Shown: one piece after another, positions 8,690 to 16,617 of the stretch
Position numbering within the stretch: the stretch's first letter is position 1
Layout of the letters: every line of letters starts with the position of its first letter
DNA from: Lachnospiraceae bacterium
GTDB taxonomy: Bacteria > Bacillota > Clostridia > Lachnospirales > Lachnospiraceae
NCBI GenBank assembly: GCA_017444015.1
Contig: JAFSXN010000002.1
Span: forward strand, 1-64,000
DNA length: 64,000 nucleotides
Direction: 5' to 3'
Made by a program: the position numbers and the translations under genes
The notes under the pieces: generated by a model
The model's database searches: none
What the model saw: the letters and a program-made list of their open reading frames with translations, nothing else
Told to the model about the DNA's origin: nothing

Positions 8690-9565
8690 CTATCTGAGCC
8701 TCCCAAGGAGCTGGGCCAGGAAATAGATCATCGGCGCGGAAACGATCACGCTGTCCAGACGGTCGATGATGCCGCCGTGCCCCGGGATCAGTGTCCCGTA
8801 GTCCTTGATATTGTAATTTCGTTTAAACGCTGAAGCGGCCAGATCTCCGATCTGCGAAGCGACAGCCCCGACGATGCCGAGGATCGCAAACAGCCAGATC
8901 AGGTTTTCGTCGATATAGCCTTTATTTAACAAAAGAAAAGCAAACAGGCAGGAAACGATCGCAGAGCCCGCAACTCCTCCCACGGCTCCCTCGATGGTCT
9001 TCTTCGGACTCAGAACGGGAGCCAGCTTATGCTTCCCAAACAGCATCCCGACACAGTAGGCCGAGGTATCGCAGACCCAGGAGACGATAAAGATCAGCCA
9101 GACCAGGTATTCCCCATGATAAAGGACTCTGGTCATAAAGGTAAAATGAAGCATCACCGTAACGTAGACAAAGCCGAAGAAGGCCTTCATCACCGTTTTA
9201 CCCTCGTATTTCGGAAAAAGAAAGACATAGGCTCCCATCATGCATAACAGAACAAACACGATCACAGCCATCAGGTCATTCATAGATACCACCGAATCCG
9301 AAACCCTGGGCATATCGCCAAAATCCGTCCGAACGAGATAGGAGATAAAGCCTGCCGCATAGTAGAGTACCGTTCCCAGAATTCCGATCAGTTCAAAGCA
9401 GTTTTTCTTCTTTTCCGTTCCAACCGAAACCGCGCTGTAAAATTCCGTCAGTCCTATGATCGAAGCAGCAAGCAGGATCAGATCCATGACGACACCGCCG
9501 CAGATATTCATTACCGTAACGATGATCACGAGAACGATTCCGCTCAAAAGCCTGGTACCAAACAT
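8690..9565 (-). CDS. cdsA: Phosphatidate cytidylyltransferase
   Basis: 291 residues with about eight membrane helices. The C-terminal signature KRNYNIKDYGTLIPGHGGII followed by DR matches the CDP-alcohol-forming family motif, and SPKKTIEG is also present. It converts phosphatidic acid and CTP to CDP-diacylglycerol for phospholipid synthesis. It begins at the base after the uppS stop (TAA then ATG), showing tight coupling. The gene terminates with TAG, one example that TAG is used as an ordinary stop in this genome. Confidence 0.95.
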   Translation of the reverse strand: MFGTRLLSGIVLVIIVTVMNICGGVVMDLILLAASIIGLTEFYSAVSVGTEKKKNCFELIGILGTVLYYAAGFISYLVRTDFGDMPRVSDSVVSMNDLMAVIVFVLLCMMGAYVFLFPKYEGKTVMKAFFGFVYVTVMLHFTFMTRVLYHGEYLVWLIFIVSWVCDTSAYCVGMLFGKHKLAPVLSPKKTIEGAVGGVAGSAIVSCLFAFLLLNKGYIDENLIWLFAILGIVGAVASQIGDLAASAFKRNYNIKDYGTLIPGHGGIIDRLDSVIVSAPMIYFLAQLLGRLR

Positions 9566-10276
9566 TTATTCCTCCAGAACGCCTCCATACCTTCTCGACC
9601 GTTTTCCGTAAGCCTCGATCGCCTTTTTCAGCTCCTCTTTGTCGAAATCCGGCCAGTGTACCTCTGTAAAATAGAACTCCGCGTACGCTAACTGCCAGAG
9701 CAGAAAATTTGACAGCCTCTGCTCCCCGCTCGTCCGGATCAGAAGATCCGGCATCGGAAGTCCCGCCGTATCCAGATACCCCTCCAAAAGCTCCTTCGTG
9801 AGCTCTCCGGATACAAGACCCTCGTCCCTGTCCTTTAGGAACCGGTTGAAGGCCCGAAGCAGCTCATCCTGGCTTCCGTAATTTAAGGCCACCGTAAAAT
9901 GCAGGCCTTCGCAGTCCCTGGTCTTTTCCGTAAGCTCAGCGATCGTATCTCTCAGGTCCGGTGCCAACCCCGTAACGTCCCCGATCACCCGAACGCTCAT
10001 ATTGTTCTTTTTCGCCCGCTTGATACAGGTTTTCAGGTAATTGCGAAGCAGGGTCATCAGCGCCCCGACCTCATCTTCGGGCCTTGACCAGTTTTCTGTC
10101 GAAAAGGCATAAACCGTCAGATAATTGATCCCGAGATTATAGGCCTCCTCGCAGATTACCTCGACATTCTTCGCCCCCTGCGTATGGCCGTAATTTCTCG
10201 GCATCCCCTTGCTTTTAGCCCATCTTCCGTTGCCGTCTAAAATGATCGCAACGTGGTTTGGTACGCCTGCTCCCAT
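9566..10276 (-). CDS. uppS: Undecaprenyl diphosphate synthase (cis-prenyltransferase)
   Basis: 236 residues. AIILDGNGRWAKSKG holds the catalytic Asp near residue 14, and the C-terminal block PDLLIRTSGEQRLSNFLLWQ and the following ...TEVHWPDF are diagnostic. It extends farnesyl diphosphate with isopentenyl diphosphate to the C55 lipid carrier for cell-wall synthesis. AAGGAG precedes the ATG. It stands between frr and cdsA in the usual order. The distal genes dxr and cdsA supply linked membrane and isoprenoid functions. Confidence 0.96.
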   Translation of the reverse strand: MGAGVPNHVAIILDGNGRWAKSKGMPRNYGHTQGAKNVEVICEEAYNLGINYLTVYAFSTENWSRPEDEVGALMTLLRNYLKTCIKRAKKNNMSVRVIGDVTGLAPDLRDTIAELTEKTRDCEGLHFTVALNYGSQDELLRAFNRFLKDRDEGLVSGELTKELLEGYLDTAGLPMPDLLIRTSGEQRLSNFLLWQLAYAEFYFTEVHWPDFDKEELKKAIEAYGKRSRRYGGVLEE

Positions 10277-10335
10277 AATTCTAATTCTCCTTCACCGGAT
10301 AGGGGAAACGAAAACGGATAACGGTAACAGAAGAC

Positions 10336-10364
10336 AAGGGACAAGAATACCCCTCCTGTCCCTT
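10336..10364. repeat. Hairpin between frr and uppS
   Basis: Arms AAGGGACA and TGTCCCTT enclose 13 bases. On the minus strand no clear U-run follows, so it is more likely a processing or stabilising structure within the operon than a full terminator. Confidence 0.4.
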
Positions 10365-10416
10365 GCTGGCCTGAAACAATCAGCTTTCCCCTTTATCCTG
10401 CAGTCTAAGCTATACG

Positions 10417-10968
10417 CTATACGGTCATAATATCCTTGGATTTTTCCTCGATCATATCATCTATGGTCTTGACATATTTATCCGTCAGCTTCTGTAGCTC
10501 CTCCTGGAGCTCCTCGATCTCATCCTTGGAAACATCGGACTTCTCGAGCTTTTTAAACGCGTCATTCCCATCTCTTCGGATATTCCGGATGGCGACCTTA
10601 TCGGCCTCTCCCTTTTTCTTGATCTCCTTCACGAGATCCTTTCTTCTTTCCTCGGTCAGCTCCGGGAAAACAAGGCGGATCATTGTTCCGTCGTTGGTCG
10701 GATTAATCCCGAGATCGGAGGCCTGGATCGCCTTTTCCACCTCTTTGAGCATGGTCTTATCCCAGGGCTGGATCTGGATCAGTCTCGCCTCCGGGATCGA
10801 AAGATTTCCAACCTGAGCGATCGGAGTAGGAGTTCCGTAGTAGTCGACCTTGATATTGTCAAGCACGTGTGGATTGGCTCTTCCGGCGCGGATCGTATTG
10901 AACTCCCCGGTCAGATGCTCCACCGTCTTTTTCATCTTCTCTTCATATTCCTTAAGTCTTTCATTCAT
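10417..10968 (-). CDS. frr: Ribosome recycling factor
   Basis: 183 residues, the family's normal length. The N terminus has the EYEEKMKKTVEHL helix and the FNTIRAGRANPHVLD signature; the domain II region contains QIQPWDKTMLKEVEKAI and the C terminus is the long charged helix of the three-helix bundle. It dissociates post-termination ribosomes with EF-G. GGGAGG precedes the start. It follows pyrH by 22 bases and is separated from uppS by 140 bases holding a hairpin. Confidence 0.97.
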   Translation of the reverse strand: MNERLKEYEEKMKKTVEHLTGEFNTIRAGRANPHVLDNIKVDYYGTPTPIAQVGNLSIPEARLIQIQPWDKTMLKEVEKAIQASDLGINPTNDGTMIRLVFPELTEERRKDLVKEIKKKGEADKVAIRNIRRDGNDAFKKLEKSDVSKDEIEELQEELQKLTDKYVKTIDDMIEEKSKDIMTV

Positions 10969-10990
10969 AGTGATAACCTCCCTTTCCCGG

Positions 10991-11686
10991 TCATACGGTG
11001 ATCCGGGTCCCGCTCTGTTTTCCGTTGATCGCGTTTACGATGCTGTTTTCTTCATTCAGGCTGAAGACGAACATCGGCATCTTATTCTCCATCGCAAGGA
11101 TCGAAGCGGTCAGATCCACGACCTGCAGTTTTTTATCGATGACCTCGGCAATGGATACCTCATCATATTTTCTGGCATCCGGGAAAGCCTTCGGATCCTT
11201 GTCATAGACCCCGTCGATCGCTTTGGCAAGCAGCACGCAGTCCGCTTCCACCTCGACGGCCCGAAGTAAAACCCCGGTATCTGTAGAGAAATACGGATGC
11301 CCCGTTCCTCCGGCAAAGAAAACGACCATTCCCTTGGAAAAGTATTTATTTGCCCTGTCCTTTGAAAACAGCTTCGTAAAGGAACCGATCTCAAAAGGTG
11401 TCAGGATATTGGTCATCATCCCCTGGCTGCGAAAGATCTCGGAAACATAGATACAATTCATGACCGTCGCTAACATCCCGATCTGATCCGCCTTGGTCCG
11501 GTCGATATTCTGGCTGGTCCGACCCCGCCAGAAGTTGCCGCCTCCGATCACGATACCGACCTCACAGCCGGTTTCCACTACCGTTTTGACCTGCCTTGCG
11601 ACCCGAAGCACTACCTCCTCGTCAAAGCCGGTCCTTTTCTCTCCCGCTAACGCCTCGCCGCTCAGCTTTAAAAGCACACGCTTCAT
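10991..11686 (-). CDS. pyrH: Uridylate kinase
   Basis: 231 residues of the amino-acid-kinase fold. KRVLLKLSGEALAG opens the protein, VVIGGGN-like IGIVIGGGNFWRGR binds phosphate, and MVVFFAGGTGHPYFSTD and AKAIDGVYDKDPK are typical PyrH segments. It phosphorylates UMP to UDP. GAGG lies upstream of the ATG. It heads the frr-uppS-cdsA-dxr-rseP cluster and follows the bactofilin gene by 19 bases. Confidence 0.96.
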   Translation of the reverse strand: MKRVLLKLSGEALAGEKRTGFDEEVVLRVARQVKTVVETGCEVGIVIGGGNFWRGRTSQNIDRTKADQIGMLATVMNCIYVSEIFRSQGMMTNILTPFEIGSFTKLFSKDRANKYFSKGMVVFFAGGTGHPYFSTDTGVLLRAVEVEADCVLLAKAIDGVYDKDPKAFPDARKYDEVSIAEVIDKKLQVVDLTASILAMENKMPMFVFSLNEENSIVNAINGKQSGTRITV

Positions 11687-11705
11687 ATATTATCCTCTGC
11701 TCTGA

Positions 11706-12884
11706 TTATGATTCTCCTTCAAAGAAGCTCATCGGGTTCACCTCAGCGTAGCACTGCGAACAGAGTCCCTCGATCACGGCTCCGTTGTTAATCTGAAGGG
11801 TCTTGGATTTGATATTTCCCATAATGATCGCGGTGGAATCCAAGATCACCGGTCCTACGATATCAATATCTCCCTTGACCGCGCCTGCTATAACTCCGCT
11901 TGTTGCGTTAATATTTCCGCGGATCACCGAGCCCTGACCTACCTTCACGGAACCGGTAGCCCTTAAATCGCCGCTGATCCTCGCTCCATCGGCAAAGACC
12001 TCCGTGATATCGGAATTTCCCTCCAGAGAGCCTGTGACCTTCATCTTTCCGTCCAGCTTGATATTTCCCTTGACAGAGCCCAGAATCTCCAGATTTCCAT
12101 CCGAAATGATATCTCCGGTCACGGACATTCCTTCTATAATCACGCCCGTTTCCTTGGTCGTCTTTGTCGCCGTCGTATTGATCGGGGCCGGACGATAGGA
12201 TGGCTCCTTAAATACCGGCTCCACAGGCTTTCTCTCCGGCGCGGGGGCAACAGGCGCCGTCTGTACCGGAGCTGGGGTCGGCTGTACAGCAGGGGCCGGA
12301 GCTGGCTGTACGACAGGTGTCGGAGCCGGCTGCGCGACAGGAGCCGGCGCAGGTACAGGCTGTACAGGTGCAGGTTGTACCGGAGCTGCCATAACAGGCT
12401 CCGGGGCTATGATCTCAACCGGCGCTTGTTCCATCGCCGGAACGACCTCTTCTATATTCACAGGAGCAGGTGTCGGAATAACAGGCTCCGCGGGGATCAC
12501 CGGCTCGGCATACGTGATCGTTGCCGCTGCTTCTACTGCAACGGGCTCAGGCTCCGCCGGAATGGAATTCACCATTTCGCTGATCGAATCCGCTGTCGGA
12601 TACCCTACCGTCTTGCTTTCAAATAACGTCCCCTCCGCGATCGCGGAATCCCCGGAAAGATCCGACATTGAGGATAAACCGTCCGATTTCGGAAGCGACA
12701 TATTATCGACCTGCTCAAGGAGCTTTGCGATATCGTCATCCGAAGCAACCGTACCGTTCTCCGCAAAAGCCGCGGTCAGATCCTGCATCGTTTCCGAGGG
12801 ATTCTCCTTTGCGGAAGAATCCTCCGGCAAAAGCTCATTGACCGCCTGTGACAAATCCTCCTTAAAATCCTTAAAAAAACTCAT
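11706..12884 (-). CDS. Bactofilin-like cytoskeletal protein with long Pro/Ala-rich linker
   Basis: 392 residues from ATG 12884 (GGAGG 6 bases upstream; the in-frame TTG at 12905 has no site). Residues ~1-120 are acidic and Ser-rich, ~120-235 a Pro/Ala/Val/Gln-rich low-complexity linker, and ~245-380 a right-handed beta-helix of the bactofilin (DUF583) type, with repeating GDI/GNI/GDL turns such as SVTGDI, SVKGNI, RISGDL and VKGDIDI. Bactofilins polymerise without nucleotide and organise envelope-modifying enzymes. The gene sits between a polysaccharide deacetylase and pyrH. The linker is much longer than in compact bactofilins. Two CxxC-like cysteines occur near the C terminus (GLCSQC). Confidence 0.85.
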   Translation of the reverse strand: MSFFKDFKEDLSQAVNELLPEDSSAKENPSETMQDLTAAFAENGTVASDDDIAKLLEQVDNMSLPKSDGLSSMSDLSGDSAIAEGTLFESKTVGYPTADSISEMVNSIPAEPEPVAVEAAATITYAEPVIPAEPVIPTPAPVNIEEVVPAMEQAPVEIIAPEPVMAAPVQPAPVQPVPAPAPVAQPAPTPVVQPAPAPAVQPTPAPVQTAPVAPAPERKPVEPVFKEPSYRPAPINTTATKTTKETGVIIEGMSVTGDIISDGNLEILGSVKGNIKLDGKMKVTGSLEGNSDITEVFADGARISGDLRATGSVKVGQGSVIRGNINATSGVIAGAVKGDIDIVGPVILDSTAIIMGNIKSKTLQINNGAVIEGLCSQCYAEVNPMSFFEGES

Positions 12885-12941
12885 TCCAAACCTCCATCCA
12901 GCCAAGACACTGTTCGTAATAAGGAACGTGCCTTACAGCAT

Positions 12942-13811
12942 CTATTTAAAGTGAAACGTCGGTGTCGACGACGGAACCGATGTATCGATCGGCAGAATGA
13001 CATAGCCTCTTTCGATCAGACCCTCGATGATCGCGGGAAGAGCCTCTACCGTGGTTTTCTTCTCGGTCAGATCGTGCAGCAGAATCATCACATCATTCTT
13101 GCCATTGCAGCCGTTTAAGGCATTCTCCGTCAGCTGCTTTGCCGAGCGGATATTCTTTACGGCATCCCCCACATAGGCGTTCCAGTCATAATAGGGGATC
13201 CCGTTTTGATTCAGGATATTGATAAAGACCGAGGTATCCAGCTTTGAGACCGAGTTATTGCTCCCGCCCGGAAAGCGGTAGATGACTGGCGTAACTCCGG
13301 TGATCTGAGCGATATACGCCTGGTTGGTCAGATAGTCGGCGACAAATGCCTGCTCGCTCTGATATACCTGCCGGTAAATATGGGTCGAGGAGTGCAGACC
13401 GATCGTATGTCCTTCGTTTACGATCCGCTGATACCTCAGGATATTTTCTTCTCCCTCCTTGTTATTCACAAAGAAGGTCGCCTTTACGCCATACAGGTTC
13501 AGGATATCTAAGATCTGATCGGTATTCGGGCTCGGACCGTCGTCAAAGGTCAGATACGCCCGCTTGATCACAGGGACCTCCAAAAGCTCCTGATCAAGGA
13601 CCAGCGTCCCCGTCGTACCGGTAACGCTGATATCCGCCGCGGAGGCTTCGGTCAGGACCGTACTCTCCTTTGGCAGAGCGATACTCGCAAGGACCTCACT
13701 CTCATTCGATGAAACGGGCACGGTCATCAGCCGGCAGAGCATCGGAAAAAGAACCAGTATAATGCCGAGGATCCGCATTTTTTTCGCAGTGAATTTCTTC
13801 ATAGGAACCAT
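12942..13811 (-). CDS. Secreted/membrane polysaccharide deacetylase (NodB domain)
   Basis: 289 residues. A membrane helix near residues 12-30 is followed by a NodB catalytic domain: TFDDGPS (catalytic Asp and metal Asp), HSSTH metal-binding His pair, RFPGGS, a YDW segment and LLHD near the C terminus. Enzymes of this type remove N-acetyl groups from peptidoglycan or chitin-like glycans and can confer lysozyme resistance. The start at 13811 has a weak ribosome binding site; ATG 13802 is an alternative. It lies 57 bases upstream of the bactofilin gene, a pairing consistent with envelope modification. Confidence 0.88.
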   Translation of the reverse strand: MVPMKKFTAKKMRILGIILVLFPMLCRLMTVPVSSNESEVLASIALPKESTVLTEASAADISVTGTTGTLVLDQELLEVPVIKRAYLTFDDGPSPNTDQILDILNLYGVKATFFVNNKEGEENILRYQRIVNEGHTIGLHSSTHIYRQVYQSEQAFVADYLTNQAYIAQITGVTPVIYRFPGGSNNSVSKLDTSVFINILNQNGIPYYDWNAYVGDAVKNIRSAKQLTENALNGCNGKNDVMILLHDLTEKKTTVEALPAIIEGLIERGYVILPIDTSVPSSTPTFHFK

Positions 13812-13858
13812 TTTATCATACTCTTTTGGGATACGGAATTACTTTTAAGAAAACTAAG

Positions 13859-14836
13859 TTACGAAACATCCTTCTTCTGCTTCTGCGGTTCTCTGCGCTC
13901 CTCTTTCTTCATCTGCTTCGGCTTCCTTGCCTCGAAAAGCTCAGGAGCCTCCCCTTCATTTTTCAAGAGGTCACGCATCGCAAATACAGCCAGTACAATA
14001 AAAGGAAGTCCGGAAAGTATCCCCGTAACCGAAGGACCTACGAATGGATTCCCGCCGTTTTTTGTAAAATAGATCCCGAGGGAGGCAAAGCCGTTCAGCG
14101 CTCCATGGGCGACAACGCAGGGAAATACGCTCCCCGTACGGACGAAAAGATAGGCAAACAGGATCCCGAAGACTTCGCAGAAAACGCACATGGCAAGGAT
14201 CCCGGTCACCGGATAGCCTGCATAGTCCAGACCGTAGTTATGTCCCATCACGGTCAGCGGAAGATGCCAGAGGCCCCAGATCACCCCTGACAGGAGCACC
14301 GCCTTCTTTAAGCCGTAAAGCTCTCTGAGCTTGGGGAGCAAATACGCTCTCCAGCCCCATTCCTCCCCAAAGCAGGTAAAGATATTTAAGATCGGAGCCA
14401 GGAAAAAGCCTGCTGCCGCGCTGCTTATAACGCCCGCTCTGGCGGCAGCCTCCGACAGCGTACTGCCCTGACTTCTCAGAACACCGATATAATATTCCAT
14501 CGAGGGAGAAAAATTCCCCGAAAAGATCAGAAAATAGAGAAGAACCCCGACGATCGTACCAAGCGGCGGCCCAAACCATGCCATTGCGTAGAATTTCCGT
14601 TTTCCCTTACGAAATCTCGGAGAAAAAAAAGTATTCTGAAAGCCCTCGTCCGTAAACATCCGGACGAAAAGCGCCACGATCCCGGGAATAAACATCACGG
14701 GAGCGATCCTTAAAGCCGCAATAGAACGAACCTCCCTCCACCGCGGGAAAAGAATCAGAAATCCATACATATAAGTCAACAGAAAGGTCAGCAGAAGATA
14801 CCAGAAAATCCGCTTCTTAAGAACCCTTTTTTCCAT
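13859..14836 (-). CDS. CPBP family intramembrane metalloprotease
   Basis: 325 residues with many hydrophobic helices. CFGEEWGWRAYLLP carries the EExxxR motif and GVIWGLWHLPLTVMGHNYG carries the WHxP and second His motifs expected for CAAX/Abi proteases. The C terminus is a basic cytoplasmic tail rich in Lys and Glu. I chose ATG 14836 with TGAGG seven to eight bases upstream; a longer frame would overlap the preceding gene. Members process prenylated proteins in eukaryotes; in bacteria roles include bacteriocin immunity and surface-protein handling. The substrate here is unknown. Confidence 0.85.
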   Translation of the reverse strand: MEKRVLKKRIFWYLLLTFLLTYMYGFLILFPRWREVRSIAALRIAPVMFIPGIVALFVRMFTDEGFQNTFFSPRFRKGKRKFYAMAWFGPPLGTIVGVLLYFLIFSGNFSPSMEYYIGVLRSQGSTLSEAAARAGVISSAAAGFFLAPILNIFTCFGEEWGWRAYLLPKLRELYGLKKAVLLSGVIWGLWHLPLTVMGHNYGLDYAGYPVTGILAMCVFCEVFGILFAYLFVRTGSVFPCVVAHGALNGFASLGIYFTKNGGNPFVGPSVTGILSGLPFIVLAVFAMRDLLKNEGEAPELFEARKPKQMKKEERREPQKQKKDVS

Positions 14837-14912
14837 CTTGATCGCCTCAGAAAATTGCCTTCCGAGGAAGAACGAAAGCCGCCAGGCGGCCTTCGTCCCC
14901 CAAAGGTAAAGC

Positions 14913-15284
14913 TTATGCGAATAAATCAATTGGCTGATAGTATCCTACAGACTGATTATACTGGGAATCGTCCGTCCTTGGAGTCTCCGTATTATCCGCC
15001 TGAGATACGGGAGCAAAATCCTCCGCGGGCTTTAGGACTCTCGAAGCGTTCATTCTGCTCATCTGCATCTGCATTTCCAGGATACCGTTAAAATCAGCCG
15101 TTTCTCCACGCTTTAAAGGATTCACGTTCTGCTTTTGCTCATCCGTAAGTGCAGAAAAGTCGGTCTTTGAAGTGAGGAGATCATCGCCTATACCCTGAAC
15201 CTTGTTCAAGCTTGCGCGGCTCAGGGAATTGGTATTGTAGACGTAGGGCTGGAAATAGCTCGTACCAACAGAGCCTACCTGCAT
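14913..15284 (-). CDS. Small protein of unknown function
   Basis: 123 residues from ATG 15284, which has a strong AAAGGAG site 6 bases upstream. I do not recognise the family. The sequence is polar with many Asn, Ser and Gln, contains SRASLNKVQGIGDDLL and a Met-rich EMQMQMSRMNASRV segment, and has no signal peptide or membrane helix. It follows the PilT-like ATPase gene by 124 bases and may be co-transcribed with it. Confidence 0.65.
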   Translation of the reverse strand: MQVGSVGTSYFQPYVYNTNSLSRASLNKVQGIGDDLLTSKTDFSALTDEQKQNVNPLKRGETADFNGILEMQMQMSRMNASRVLKPAEDFAPVSQADNTETPRTDDSQYNQSVGYYQPIDLFA

Positions 15285-15408
15285 AGCAATCTCCTTTCCG
15301 CGACAATGCTCGCATATACACTGCCGCATAGAATTTACAACACATTATTTTACTCCAAAAGAACCTCTTCGTCAAATATCCGATCGGTCCCGAAAAAACC
15401 GCCAAAAC

Positions 15409-16458
15409 TCAGCCAAGTCTCTGGGAAAGGGCCGATTTATCGGAACAAAACTTAAGAGCCGTCTCCTTTGTGATCCGCTTCATCAGAACCATTTCAAACA
15501 GAAAATCGTCCATCGTGATCATCCCGAGCCTTCGATCCGTCTGCATGATCGCCGAAATCTGCATATAGCGTGATTCCCTGATCAGATTGCGGATCGCCTG
15601 GTCCATGATCAGGCATTCATAGGCCGCTCCTCTGCCGCCGTCCTGTGTCGGAATAAGGGTCTGTGACAGTATTCCGAGGAGAAGCTCCGAGAGACGCTCT
15701 CTGATCATCGGCTGGACCTCGGGCGCAAAGAGATCGATCATTCGCTTCAGGGTCGGTACCGTAGCAGGAGTATCCATAGAAAAGATCACAAGGGCCCCCG
15801 CCTGAGCCGCGTCCATGACAGCAAGCAGCAGTTCCGGCTCGGAAAGCTCTCCCAGAACGATGACATCCGCGTCCGCCTTGAGCGCTCTTTTTAACTCTTT
15901 TTTCAGTTCCTCACTGTCCCTTTTTCCGGGGCGGCTGTTAAGTAAAGACCGCCCGTTTATTAACCGGTACTCCGTATACTCCGTCAGAGAGATGATATGC
16001 CTTGTCTCGTTATTGTTAAGCTCCGAAAGAAGCGCAGCCGTCGTAGTAGTGCGCCCGCTCCCTGCTCTTCCGCTTACGATAAAAAGCCCTGCGGTCTCCC
16101 TTAACAGCTTTTTTACGGCGCCGGGCACCCGCAGATCCTCGGGCGAAGGCACCTCCTTAAAAAAAGTCCGAAGTGAGATCGCTGTCCCCGCATCCGTCCG
16201 ATAGGCGCTGACCCGAAGTCTCCCTGAATTTTCAAACTCCGTTACGACAGAAAGCTCTCCCTCCTCTTCGTATTGCTTTCTCTGTTCCTCAGAAAAAACA
16301 TTCTGTAAAAGCTCTTCTGTCTCCTTCGCGGAAATCCTCTCCTCTCCCAAAGCCCGAAGCTCCCCGCTTTCTCTGAGCATGACCGGACAGCCCGGGGAAA
16401 GATGAAGATCGGAAACCTGCTCCGAAAGGTCCGTCAATAGATCTTTGATATTGTTCAC
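15409..16458 (-). CDS. PilT/PilB-like secretion ATPase with altered nucleotide motifs
   Basis: 349 residues from GTG 16458. That start aligns with PilT proteins (LLTDLSEQVSDLHLSPG), has GGAGG upstream, and lies just downstream of a promoter whose predicted start site excludes the earlier in-frame starts. Overall it follows PilT order, but the motifs are changed. Walker A reads GRAGSGRTT with Arg136 instead of the invariant Lys. The Asp-box region reads SLTEYTEYRL. Walker B reads VIVLGELSEPE instead of the usual GE(M/I)RD pattern, and the His-box region reads VIFSMDTPAT without the His. It may be a regulatory or inactive paralogue. No other pilus gene is nearby. Confidence 0.75.
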   Translation of the reverse strand: MNNIKDLLTDLSEQVSDLHLSPGCPVMLRESGELRALGEERISAKETEELLQNVFSEEQRKQYEEEGELSVVTEFENSGRLRVSAYRTDAGTAISLRTFFKEVPSPEDLRVPGAVKKLLRETAGLFIVSGRAGSGRTTTTAALLSELNNNETRHIISLTEYTEYRLINGRSLLNSRPGKRDSEELKKELKRALKADADVIVLGELSEPELLLAVMDAAQAGALVIFSMDTPATVPTLKRMIDLFAPEVQPMIRERLSELLLGILSQTLIPTQDGGRGAAYECLIMDQAIRNLIRESRYMQISAIMQTDRRLGMITMDDFLFEMVLMKRITKETALKFCSDKSALSQRLG

Positions 16459-16485
16459 CGTTTTCTCTTGCCTCCAAACGCTAGT

Positions 16486-16514
16486 ATCATACATTTTTTT
16501 ACTTGAAATAACAA
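16486..16514 (-). promoter_or_regulatory. Promoter of the PilT-like gene
   Basis: On the minus strand TTGTTA (16509-16514), a 17-base spacer and TATGAT (16486-16491). Transcription would start near 16479, just upstream of the GGAGG and GTG start at 16458. It overlaps the divergent promoter of the ABC-F gene. Confidence 0.6.
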
Positions 16515-16531
16515 CCGCAATCAAGTATATT
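16503..16531 (+). promoter_or_regulatory. Promoter of the ABC-F gene
   Basis: TTGAAA (16503-16508), a 17-base spacer and TATATT (16526-16531). The predicted leader to the ATG at 16618 is about 80 bases and contains T-rich and C-rich tracts, but I see no clear attenuator. Confidence 0.65.
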
Positions 16532-16617
16532 TATCGTTGTTGCGAAAAGGTGGGAAAACTGCCTTTTTCCGGCAAAAAACCGCAAGCCTGTCATTTGGAC
16601 AGAGACAAAGGAGCATT

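Noticed and set aside
12375..12954. Plus-strand open frames opposite the bactofilin linker
   Set aside because: Mirror frames of a Pro/Ala-rich segment with no ribosome binding site and no recognisable domain.
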